From assembly GCA_964245495.1 (NCBI GenBank), contig CAXTNC010000150.1, forward strand, positions 1 to 7,951: a stretch of DNA of 7,951 nt, in the 5' to 3' direction. Shown here piece after piece: positions 1 through 5,699 of the stretch. The translations under genes and the position numbers were made by a program. The stretch is from LMUY01 sp964245495. Lineage in GTDB: Bacteria; Pseudomonadota; Alphaproteobacteria; Acetobacterales; Acetobacteraceae. The notes under the pieces are model-generated. The model saw nothing but the letters and a program-made list of their open reading frames with translations, was not told where the DNA came from and did not search any database. Every line of letters starts with the position of its first letter. Within the stretch, counting starts at the first letter, position 1.

Positions 1-470
1 GTGAAGCCCTCCTCCGCCGGGTCCAGCGACACGGTCGGCGGCTGCGGCGGCGCGGAGTCTGGCGCCGGGGCGGGAGGCTGCTCGGGCGCCGGGTCCGGCT
101 GGGCGCCGGTCGGCGGCGGCGTGGTGGCCGTATCCGGCTGCACGGGGGAGGGCAGGGACGTGTTCGGCTCCGGCGGCGCGACCGGCGCGTCGGGGTTGCC
201 CTGGGCCACGGACGCTTGCGGGGACGGCTGCGCCGCCTCCGTGGACGCCTGCTTCTCGCCGGCGCTCTGGTAGACCATGGCGACCTGGTCCGGCGCTGAA
301 GCCTGCGGCGGCAGTTCCGGGACCGGCGCCCGCAGCGCCAGCACGAGCAGGACCATCAGGTGGACGACCAGCGAGCCGATCAGCATGGGCCGCAGCAACC
401 GCCGCCGCCGGGCCGGACGCGAGACGAGCTGCTGGGCGCGATCGGGGCGCGGCGGCGGTTGGATCAGCAC
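1..470 (-). CDS. TonB/TolA-like energy transducer, N-terminal part (C-terminus outside window)
   Basis: Partial gene, 156 codons visible. Residues 1-28 are a short basic cytoplasmic segment with an RPARRRR run. Residues 29-47 form one hydrophobic helix carrying S33-x3-H37, the spacing of the Ser/His pair in the TonB transmembrane helix that engages ExbB/ExbD. From about residue 48 to the edge the chain is rich in Pro, Ala, Gln and Glu, like the periplasm-spanning linker of TonB or TolA. The C-terminal receptor-binding domain would lie beyond base 1, so TonB versus TolA versus another proton-motive-force transducer cannot be decided. The start is GTG at 470, 9 nt after the cobT stop and in the same frame. 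There is no clear Shine-Dalgarno, which suggests translational coupling to cobT. ATG at 386 (residue 29) is a poorer start because it loses the basic N-terminus. No ExbB or ExbD gene is visible. Confidence 0.75.
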   Translation of the reverse strand, partial: MLIQPPPRPDRAQQLVSRPARRRRLLRPMLIGSLVVHLMVLLVLALRAPVPELPPQASAPDQVAMVYQSAGEKQASTEAAQPSPQASVAQGNPDAPVAPPEPNTSLPSPVQPDTATTPPPTGAQPDPAPEQPPAPAPDSAPPQPPTVSLDPAEEGF

Positions 471-479
471 GCGCGCAGT

Positions 480-2354
480 CTAGGCGACGAGCGGCGGCCG
501 TTCCATGCTTGCCCGGCCCCAGCCGGTCGCCGCGTCCTCGTCGAACAGCTCGGCCAGCTTCTTCATGACCGTGCCGCCCAGTTCCTCCGCGTCCACGATC
601 GTCACCGCCCGGCGATAGTAGCGCGTCACGTCATGGCCGATGCCGATGGCGATCAGCTCCACGGCGTCGCGGCTCTCGATCTCGCGGATGACCTCCCGCA
701 GGTGGCGCTCCAGGTAGTTGCCGGGGTTCACCGACAAGGTGCTGTCGTCCACGGGGGCGCCGTCGCTGATGACCATGAGGATGCGCCGCCGCTCCGGCCG
801 GCCCACCAGGCGGCGGTAGGCCCAGAGCAGCGCCTCGCCGTCGATGTTCTCCTTCAGCAGGCCCTCGCGCAGCATCAGGCCGAGGTTCTTGCGCGCCCGC
901 CGCCACGGCGCGTCCGCCGGCTTGTAGATGATGTGGCGAAGGTCGTTCAGCCGGCCCGGGTTGCGCGGCTTGCCTTCCGCCACCCACCGCTCGCGCGAGT
1001 GCCCGCCCTTCCAGGCGCGGGTGGTGAAGCCCAGGATCTCGACCTTGACCGAGCAGCGCTCCAGCGTGCGGGCCAGGATGTCGCCGCACATGGCGGCCAC
1101 CGTGATCGGCCGGCCGCGCATGGAGCCGCTGTTGTCGATCAGCAGCGTCACCACCGTGTCGCGGAACTCGGTTTCCCGCTCCCGCTTGTAGGACAGCGAC
1201 AGCAGCGGGTTGACCACGATGCGGGCCAGCCGGCCGGCATCCAGCATCCCTTCTTCCAGGTCGAACTCCCAGGCCCGGGTCTGCTGCGCCATCAGCCGGC
1301 GCTGCAAGCGGTTGGCGAGCTTGCTGACCACCCCTTGCAGGTGCTGCAGCTGCTGGTCGAGCTGCTGGCGCAGCCGGGTCAGCTCGTCCGGGTCGCACAG
1401 GTCGTCGGCATGGACCTCCTCGTCGTTGGCGCGGTTGAAGGCGCGATAGGTCGTCGTGTCGTCCGTGGCGGGGCGCTCGCGGCGCTGCTGCGGGCCGCCG
1501 GGCTTCTCGTCGCCCTCGGCCGCGGCGGCTTCCTCCTCCTCGGCCTGCTCGCCATCGTCCTCGGAGGCCTGGCCCTCCATCTGCTCCGGTTGCTGCCCCA
1601 GCGTCTGGTCCTGCTCGGACTGGCTTTCGCCCTGGCTGTCCTCCCTGTTGTCCTGCGTGCCGGCCTGCTCGCCGCCTTCCTCGCCCTGGTCTTCGGATTC
1701 GTCAGGCTCGGCCTCCACCTCCGCCTCGGCCAGGTTCAGCGCGGCCAGCAGCTTGCGCGCGGCCCGGGTGAACTCGGACTGGTTGTCCTGCGCCGCCGCC
1801 ATGGCAGCCATGGCGGCCTCCGCTTCCGGCCCCAGCGTGTCGCGCCAGGCGCCCAGGATGCGGCTGGCGGCGTCCGGACTGTCCTGCCCGCTCATCCGCT
1901 CCCGCGCCAGCAGGGAGAGCGCCGCGGGCAGCGGCAGCTGGTCGCGCCGGGTCATCCGGTCGTAGCCCTCGGCCTCGCACTCCTCGGCGAGCTTGGCGCG
2001 CAGGTTGGCCGACACGCCGGCCATGTGCTGCGCGCCGACGGTTTCGACCCGCGCCTGCTCCAGCGCGTCGTACACGTCCTTGGCCTCGCGCTGCCCGGGC
2101 GAGCGGGCCGCGTGCACGCCCTCGTCATGGTGGCGCAGCCGAAGCGCCACGCTGTCGGCGGCCCCGCGCAGCTTGACCATCTCGCCAGGGGGCAGGGCAC
2201 GGGTAGGCAGCGGCAGCCTGGCGCGGCGCCCGACCACGCCGGACGGTCCCGGCTGGAACGCCACCTGCACGTCCGGCGCCTGGGCCACCGCCCGCAGCGC
2301 GCCTGCGGTGGCGCGCTTGAACTCCTCCGTCCGGCCGTCCTTGCTCCCGCTCAC
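480..2354 (-). CDS. cobT: Cobaltochelatase subunit CobT (VWA-domain)
   Basis: 624 aa, close to the usual CobT length of about 600-650. CobT forms a chaperone-like complex with the AAA+ protein CobS that drives CobN to insert Co2+ into hydrogenobyrinic acid a,c-diamide, in the aerobic cobalamin pathway in the cytoplasm. Residues 1-210 are the CobT N-terminal region. Residues about 211-283 are a very acidic, Gln/Glu/Asp-rich and probably disordered linker. Residues about 398-610 are a von Willebrand A domain with an intact MIDAS: D407-N-S409-G-S411, T444 in GFTTRAW and D531 in ISDGAP. I chose GTG at 2354: the frame stays open up to ATG 2453, but the extra 33 residues overlap cobS and look non-native (Arg/Gly/His-rich), while homologues begin near residue 1 here. 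The cobS stop lies 2 nt upstream, and AAGG at 2368-2365 is a weak ribosome site with a 10-nt spacer. Coupled translation with cobS fits a fixed complex stoichiometry. Confidence 0.95.
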   Translation of the reverse strand: MSGSKDGRTEEFKRATAGALRAVAQAPDVQVAFQPGPSGVVGRRARLPLPTRALPPGEMVKLRGAADSVALRLRHHDEGVHAARSPGQREAKDVYDALEQARVETVGAQHMAGVSANLRAKLAEECEAEGYDRMTRRDQLPLPAALSLLARERMSGQDSPDAASRILGAWRDTLGPEAEAAMAAMAAAQDNQSEFTRAARKLLAALNLAEAEVEAEPDESEDQGEEGGEQAGTQDNREDSQGESQSEQDQTLGQQPEQMEGQASEDDGEQAEEEEAAAAEGDEKPGGPQQRRERPATDDTTTYRAFNRANDEEVHADDLCDPDELTRLRQQLDQQLQHLQGVVSKLANRLQRRLMAQQTRAWEFDLEEGMLDAGRLARIVVNPLLSLSYKRERETEFRDTVVTLLIDNSGSMRGRPITVAAMCGDILARTLERCSVKVEILGFTTRAWKGGHSRERWVAEGKPRNPGRLNDLRHIIYKPADAPWRRARKNLGLMLREGLLKENIDGEALLWAYRRLVGRPERRRILMVISDGAPVDDSTLSVNPGNYLERHLREVIREIESRDAVELIAIGIGHDVTRYYRRAVTIVDAEELGGTVMKKLAELFDEDAATGWGRASMERPPLVA

Positions 2355-2356
2355 GA

Positions 2357-3373
2357 TCAAAGGACCTTGCGTGCGGCCACCCCCGTCGGGATGTCCTCGT
2401 TGAAGCAGCGCTGGTAGTACTCGGCGACGGTGGAACGCTCCGCCTCGTCGCACTTGTTGAGGAAGGTGACGCGGAAGGCGAAGCCGAGGTCGCCGAAGAT
2501 CTTGGCGTTCTCCGCCCAGGTGATGACCGTGCGCGGCGACATCACGGTGGAGATGTCCCCGTTGATGAACCCGGCGCGCGTCAGGTCAGCCAACGCCACC
2601 ATCTGCTCCGTCCGCTTGCGCTGGGCGGCGTCCTTCGGGTCCATGGCAAGCTTGGCCATGACGATCTGGGTTTCCTGCGCGTGCGGCAGGTAGTTCAGCG
2701 TGGCGACGATGTTCCAGCGGTCCATCTGGCCCTGGTTGATCTGCTGGGTGCCGTGATACAGGCCCGTGGTGTCGCCCAGGCCCACCGTGTTGGCGGTGGC
2801 GAACAGGCGGAACGAGCGGTGCGGCCGGATCACCTTGTTCTGGTCCAGCAGCGTCAGCCGCCCCTCGACTTCCAGCACCCGCTGGATCACGAACATCACG
2901 TCCGGCCGCCCGGCGTCATACTCGTCGAACACCAGGGCGCAGGCGTGCTGCAAGGCCCAGGGCAGGATGCCCTCGCGGAACTCGGTGATCTGCTTGCCGT
3001 CGCGCACCACGATGGCGTCCTTGCCGATCAGGTCGATGCGGCTGATGTGGCTGTCGAGGTTGACGCGGATGCACGGCCAGTTGAGCCGCGCAGCCACCTG
3101 CTCGATGTGGGTGGACTTGCCCGTGCCGTGGTAGCCCTGGATCAGGACCCGGCGGTTGTTGGAGAACCCGGCCAGGATCGCCACGGTGGTTTCCCGGTCG
3201 AACCGGTAGGTTGGGTCCAGGTCCGGGACGTGCTCCGTGCGCACGCTGAAGGCCGGCGCCTCCAGGTTCACGTCGATGCCGAACACGTCGCGGACACTGA
3301 CGTGCGTGTCCGGCGCGTCGATTGCGGAGGTGGGGGCAGGACGTGTGTCCGCGAGGGCAGCGATGGTGGTCAT
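2357..3373 (-). CDS. cobS: Cobaltochelatase subunit CobS (AAA+ ATPase)
   Basis: 338 aa, full length for CobS (about 325-335). It is the ATPase of the CobNST cobaltochelatase, related to MoxR/BchI-type AAA+ proteins, and assembles as rings with CobT to power cobalt insertion by CobN. The N-terminus contains the CobS-type segment VFGIDVNLEAPAFS (about 30-43). Walker A is G80-YHGTGKST-88 and Walker B is CALVFDEYD (145-153, with D150 and E151). The sensor-1 Asn lies in FATANT (N195), and R219 and R281 are candidates for arginine-finger and sensor-2 roles. All core motifs are intact. The ATG at 3373 follows AGGA (3388-3385) at an 11-nt spacer. The gene lies 59 nt downstream of the J-domain gene and 2 nt before cobT. 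CobN is not encoded here and is presumably elsewhere in the genome. Confidence 0.96.
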   Translation of the reverse strand: MTTIAALADTRPAPTSAIDAPDTHVSVRDVFGIDVNLEAPAFSVRTEHVPDLDPTYRFDRETTVAILAGFSNNRRVLIQGYHGTGKSTHIEQVAARLNWPCIRVNLDSHISRIDLIGKDAIVVRDGKQITEFREGILPWALQHACALVFDEYDAGRPDVMFVIQRVLEVEGRLTLLDQNKVIRPHRSFRLFATANTVGLGDTTGLYHGTQQINQGQMDRWNIVATLNYLPHAQETQIVMAKLAMDPKDAAQRKRTEQMVALADLTRAGFINGDISTVMSPRTVITWAENAKIFGDLGFAFRVTFLNKCDEAERSTVAEYYQRCFNEDIPTGVAARKVL

Positions 3374-3432
3374 CGGCTATGGATTCCTGAGCAAGATCGG
3401 GCGGCGTAGGCGGACGAAAAACGCGGGTTGGG

Positions 3433-4020
3433 CTAGCCTGTGGCAGCCAAAGGCGGGTCGGCTGTCAAGTGGCTGCGGACGGCGGCGTAGGCGAGGTTGA
3501 TCGTCTTCAGCCGCTCTTCCGATGCCCGGTCGCCGCCGTTGGCATCCGGATGGTGCCGCTTGGCCAGTTCCTTGTACCGGGACTTCACCGCATCCAACGA
3601 CACCGGCCATTCAAGGCCGAGTGTGCTGAGCGGTTCCCTGATCTCGGAAGGGGCGGCGTGCTTCACCCGTTCGGCGCTGCGGCCGCGCTGGCTCATCAGG
3701 GCTTCCAACGGGTCGCGCAGCGCGTCCTCGTCCAGGAAACGCGCGCCAAGCCGGCCGAGCGGCCAGGTGGGGCGCTGCCACTGGGTGTCGGCCCGCATCT
3801 GCGCCTCGATCTGCACCGGCGACATGCCTTTGTAGAAGTCCCAGGACGCGTTGTAGGTCCGCACGTGCTCCAGGCAGAACCACCAGTATTCGTTGAGGCT
3901 GGTGCGTGACTTGGGCGCGCGATAGCCGCCGGGCTGCGTGCAGCCAGGGTATTCGCAGGGACGGCCTGGCGCGTCCGGATCGGGCGCGTAGGCCCGGGGT
4001 CGCGGTGCGCGTCGGGTCAT
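3433..4020 (-). CDS. J-domain (DnaJ-like) protein with C-terminal J domain
   Basis: 195 aa. The J domain is at the C-terminus, about residues 130-186, with the HPD tripeptide at H157-P158-D159 between KSRYKELAKRH and the NLAYAAVR helix. HPD is the signature that stimulates DnaK/Hsp70 ATPase. There is no Gly/Phe region and no CxxCxGxG zinc domain, so this is a class III J-protein rather than DnaJ. The N-terminal part has C22-x4-C27 and C49-x2-H52 around YRAPKSR and YWWFCLEH, a possible zinc site. The aromatic, well-patterned middle (to about 100) looks like a defined family-specific domain. ATG at 4020 is preceded by AAGGG (4028-4024), a slightly short spacer. It is first in the minus-strand operon with cobS-cobT and divergent from bolA. 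From memory, this J-protein/cobS/cobT order recurs in alphaproteobacteria. A role in folding or assembly of the chelatase is inference only. Confidence 0.9.
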   Translation of the reverse strand: MTRRAPRPRAYAPDPDAPGRPCEYPGCTQPGGYRAPKSRTSLNEYWWFCLEHVRTYNASWDFYKGMSPVQIEAQMRADTQWQRPTWPLGRLGARFLDEDALRDPLEALMSQRGRSAERVKHAAPSEIREPLSTLGLEWPVSLDAVKSRYKELAKRHHPDANGGDRASEERLKTINLAYAAVRSHLTADPPLAATG

Positions 4021-4123
4021 CTGCCCTTATGTGCGCCGGGGCGCTGCGGGAGCAAGGCCGGCGTGCTTGGCCAGCTTGGCCGTTGTCTGCCCCGCAGCAT
4101 TCAGCCGATAAGGGAGCATGCCG
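4021..4123. promoter_or_regulatory. Divergent promoter region between J-domain gene and bolA
   Basis: This 103-bp gap separates two genes transcribed outwards, so it must hold at least one promoter for each direction or receive one from within a neighbour. Both edges carry purine-rich ribosome sites, AAGGG for the minus-strand gene and AGGGAG for bolA. The octamer GCTTGGCC occurs twice as a direct repeat, at 4065-4072 and 4074-4081, a 9-bp period. I see no convincing -35/-10 pair. Assignment as a promoter region rests on gene orientation. Confidence 0.5.
4111..4116 (+). promoter_or_regulatory. Ribosome binding site that decides the bolA start
   Basis: AGGGAG lies 7 nt before ATG 4124 but only 1 nt before the in-frame ATG 4118. 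The spacing supports initiation at 4124, which makes BolA two residues shorter than the longest open frame. Confidence 0.75.
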
Positions 4124-4390
4124 ATGCGACAAGACAGGATTCGGGCTGCGCTCCATGCCGCGTTCAGCCCCACGGAGCTGGACGTGGTTGACGACAGCCT
4201 GCGCCATGCGGGCCATGCAGGTGCAACCGAGGGAGGCGAGACGCATTACACCGTCCGCATGGTGTCAGCTGCATTCTCAGGCCAAAGCCGGCTGGCCCGC
4301 TCCCGGGCCGTTCACGACGCTTTGCAAAGCGAGTTCCGGGACGGGCTTCATGCCCTGTCCCTTGTTTTGCGCTCTCCTGCCGAAGCCTGA
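4124..4390 (+). CDS. bolA: BolA family protein
   Basis: 88 aa, complete and typical in size for short BolA proteins. BolA proteins bind monothiol glutaredoxins, often sharing a [2Fe-2S] cluster, and act in iron-sulfur and iron homeostasis. E. coli BolA also affects morphology and transcription. The sequence opens with RQDRIRAALHAAF and has an LDVVDDSLRHAGHAG segment, a THYTVRMVSAAFSGQSRLAR strand-turn, and a C-terminal GLHALSLVL containing the near-invariant His (H76). At the spot where many BolA proteins read RHR this one reads R59-S60-R61, so that conserved His is missing. ATG 4124 is chosen from the ribosome-site spacing. It is divergent from the J-domain/cobS/cobT operon. Which BolA subgroup it belongs to cannot be fixed from sequence alone. 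Confidence 0.93.
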   Translation: MRQDRIRAALHAAFSPTELDVVDDSLRHAGHAGATEGGETHYTVRMVSAAFSGQSRLARSRAVHDALQSEFRDGLHALSLVLRSPAEA

Positions 4391-4411
4391 AGGCTGATGC
4401 CGTAGGCTGCA

Positions 4412-4424
4412 TCTCAAAATGAGA
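4412..4424. repeat. Short inverted repeat in bolA-RHH gap
   Basis: TCTCA-AAA-TGAGA is a perfect inverted repeat with 5-bp arms and a 3-nt centre, 21 bp after the bolA stop and in the first part of the AT-richer gap. It could be an operator half-site pair. It is too small and lacks a T-run, so it is a poor intrinsic terminator. Chance occurrence is possible. Confidence 0.3.
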
Positions 4425-4443
4425 CACGATCTGCTATTTGCAG

Positions 4444-4472
4444 TTGTAATTCGCGCGTCTTTGCGTTAACAT
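4444..4472 (+). promoter_or_regulatory. Weak sigma70-like promoter candidate upstream of the RHH gene
   Basis: TTGTAA (4444-4449) and TAACAT (4467-4472) are separated by 17 bp and each match the sigma70 consensus at about four of six positions. The -10-like element overlaps the CtrA-type box, an arrangement that would suit repression. An alternative layout, with the box near -35 and a -10 around 4498-4503, would suit activation and gives only a very short leader. Confidence 0.25.
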
Positions 4473-4481
4473 CTCGTTAAC
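4466..4481 (+). promoter_or_regulatory. Perfect CtrA-type binding box (TTAA-N7-TTAAC)
   Basis: TTAA (4466-4469), seven bases, then TTAAC (4477-4481) matches the full CtrA recognition consensus of alphaproteobacteria exactly. Both half-sites are part of GTTAAC palindromes, so the consensus reads equally well on the other strand. It ends 35 bp before the ATG of the ribbon-helix-helix gene, in a gap far richer in A/T than its surroundings. CtrA is the response regulator of cell cycle and motility in this class. That CtrA binds here in this organism is inference. Confidence 0.65.
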
Positions 4482-4516
4482 GAAGCAGGCGATCAATTTT
4501 AAGACGGATGTGAACG

Positions 4517-4777
4517 ATGCAAAGCCGGTTGGTGAACCGCAACATCATAGCCGCACGCGGCAGGTCGTCCATGCGGCTGGAGCCAGAAATCTGGGATGCC
4601 TTGCAGGAAATCTGCAAACGCGAGCGCGTGGCGCTGGGCGACCTGGTGCAAAGGGTTGAGGGCAACCAGCCGGAAGGCGGCCGCACGAGCGCCGTCCGGG
4701 TGTTCGCCTTCCAGTACTTCCGGGTCGCCGCGACGGATGAGGGCCATGCTGCCGCAGGCCATGGAGCGCTGACCTGA
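4517..4777 (+). CDS. Ribbon-helix-helix domain protein
   Basis: 86 aa, complete. The pattern is a short strand R16-SSMRLE (about 16-22), helix EPEIWDALQEICKRE (about 22-36), a V-A-L-G turn, a second helix GDLVQRVEG, and a long C-terminal helix SAVRVFAFQYFRVAAT (about 58-73). This matches the RHH_4-type family of small alphaproteobacterial ribbon-helix-helix proteins, which usually open with R-L-V-N-R-N as here. Such folds normally dimerise and insert the strand pair into the DNA major groove, so it is probably a small transcription factor, but its targets are unknown. ATG 4517 has only a weak GACGGA upstream. The closer ATG at 4508 is followed at once by TGA and is not used. It follows the CtrA-type box and precedes prmA by 13 nt, so the two are likely cotranscribed. 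No toxin gene is beside it, which argues against an antitoxin. Confidence 0.85.
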   Translation: MQSRLVNRNIIAARGRSSMRLEPEIWDALQEICKRERVALGDLVQRVEGNQPEGGRTSAVRVFAFQYFRVAATDEGHAAAGHGALT

Positions 4778-4790
4778 CTGGCAAGACCAG

Positions 4791-5699
4791 ATGAGCGCCG
4801 AGCTCGAAACCGTTTCCGTCACGGTGCCGGAAGCGGCTTTGGACAGTTTCGAAGCGGCGCTGGGCCAAGCCTGCCGCACCGTCGGCTTCTTCCTCGCCGA
4901 CGAGGGCCGGCGCACCTGGACGGTCGAGGGCGTCAAGCGGCGTGGGGATGGGGAAGCCAAGCTGGCGGCAGGCTTGGCGCTGGCCGAGTTGCTCACGGAC
5001 GAGCGCCCGCCCTTGCAGCGCCGGCCAACGGAAGCGGGAGGGTGGCTGGCCCGCACCCAGTCATCCTTCCCGGCGCAGCGCGTCGGACGGCGCTTCCTCG
5101 TCCGGGGAACCCACCTCGGCGCGGATGGCGTTGCCGGGCGCATCATCCTGACCCTGGACGCGGGGGTGGCGTTCGGTTCCGGGGAACACGGGTCAACCCG
5201 GGGCTGCCTGCGCGCCCTGGAACTGGTCGCGCACCGCCGGCCGCTCCGCATCCTGGACCTTGGGTGCGGCTCCGGCATCCTGGCGATGGCGGCTTGCAAG
5301 CTGCTTCACCGGGCAGTCAAGGCAACCGACATTGATCCATGGTCAGTTCGCGTGGCGCGGGAGAACGCAGCGGCCAACGGATTGCGCAACCAGTTGCGCC
5401 CCGCGACCGCCATGGGCTGGCAACCGCCAGCCCGGCGTGGAGCGCCCTACGACCTGGTGTTCGCCAACATCCTGGCCCGCCCGCTTTGCGCCATGGCGAA
5501 GCAACTTGCCGCGCACCTCGCTCCTGGCGGCACGGCGATCCTGTCCGGCCTGTTGGCCAGCCAGGCTGCGATGGTGGCCTGTGCTCACCGCCGGGTCGGG
5601 CTGGTGTTGATGCGTCGCCTGCACGAAGGCGCCTGGACGACGCTGATGCTCCGGAAGCCCGATGGCGGTAAGCCCGATGGCGGTCCGGGCCGGCGCTAG
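4791..5699 (+). CDS. prmA: Ribosomal protein L11 methyltransferase PrmA
   Basis: 302 aa, within the usual range (about 290-310). PrmA trimethylates ribosomal protein L11 using S-adenosylmethionine. The N-terminal part (about 1-90) is the L11-recognition region and begins with an ETVSVTVPEAALDSFEAAL pattern. The linker contains DAGVAFGSGEH (123-133), the family signature before the Rossmann methyltransferase domain. Motif I is LDLGCGSG (155-162), the acidic motif II is D180-I-D182 and the active-site-like NILA is 226-229. All expected motifs are present. The C-terminus is extended by a GGKPDGG tail that arises from a 15-bp tandem duplication. ATG 4791 lies 13 nt after the ribbon-helix-helix stop and has no strong ribosome site, consistent with coupling. 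The stop codon overlaps the stop of the convergent DUF1127 gene. Confidence 0.95.
   Translation: MSAELETVSVTVPEAALDSFEAALGQACRTVGFFLADEGRRTWTVEGVKRRGDGEAKLAAGLALAELLTDERPPLQRRPTEAGGWLARTQSSFPAQRVGRRFLVRGTHLGADGVAGRIILTLDAGVAFGSGEHGSTRGCLRALELVAHRRPLRILDLGCGSGILAMAACKLLHRAVKATDIDPWSVRVARENAAANGLRNQLRPATAMGWQPPARRGAPYDLVFANILARPLCAMAKQLAAHLAPGGTAILSGLLASQAAMVACAHRRVGLVLMRRLHEGAWTTLMLRKPDGGKPDGGPGRR
5655..5684 (+). repeat. 15-bp tandem duplication at the 3' end of prmA
   Basis: AAGCCCGATGGCGGT occurs twice with no gap and no mismatch (5655-5669 and 5670-5684). The period is a multiple of three, so it repeats the five residues K-P-D-G-G near the PrmA C-terminus without shifting the frame. The identity of the two copies suggests a recent slippage event or copy-number-variable site. 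Confidence 0.85.

Noticed and set aside
1795..1817. 23-nt inverted repeat with 11-nt arms around GCCGCCATGGC
   Set aside because: It lies inside cobT and is explained by GCC/ATG codons for an Ala-Met-rich helix, so it need not have a separate function.
360..2417. Long plus-strand open frame opposite cobT
   Set aside because: It is antisense to cobT, whose VWA/MIDAS motifs are clear. Its composition (Arg/His/Leu/Gln repeats) is typical of the complement of a GC-rich gene.
2354..2453. Upstream ATG start for cobT at 2453
   Set aside because: It would overlap cobS by 97 bp, and the extra 33 residues are Arg/Gly/His-rich and unlike CobT. GTG 2354, 2 nt after the cobS stop, fits better.
2681..3409. 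Plus-strand open frame opposite cobS
   Set aside because: It lies antisense to an intact CobS with Walker A and B motifs, and it has no recognisable domain.
4384..4413. Possible terminator hairpin after bolA (AGCCT-GA-AGGCT, and GATGC pairing with GCATC)
   Set aside because: The first has a 2-nt loop and overlaps the stop codon, the second has only 5 bp, and no T-run follows either. It is not a convincing intrinsic terminator.
4517..4777. Reading the ribbon-helix-helix gene as the antitoxin of a toxin-antitoxin pair
   Set aside because: The next gene is prmA, a core methyltransferase, and no small toxin-like ORF adjoins it.
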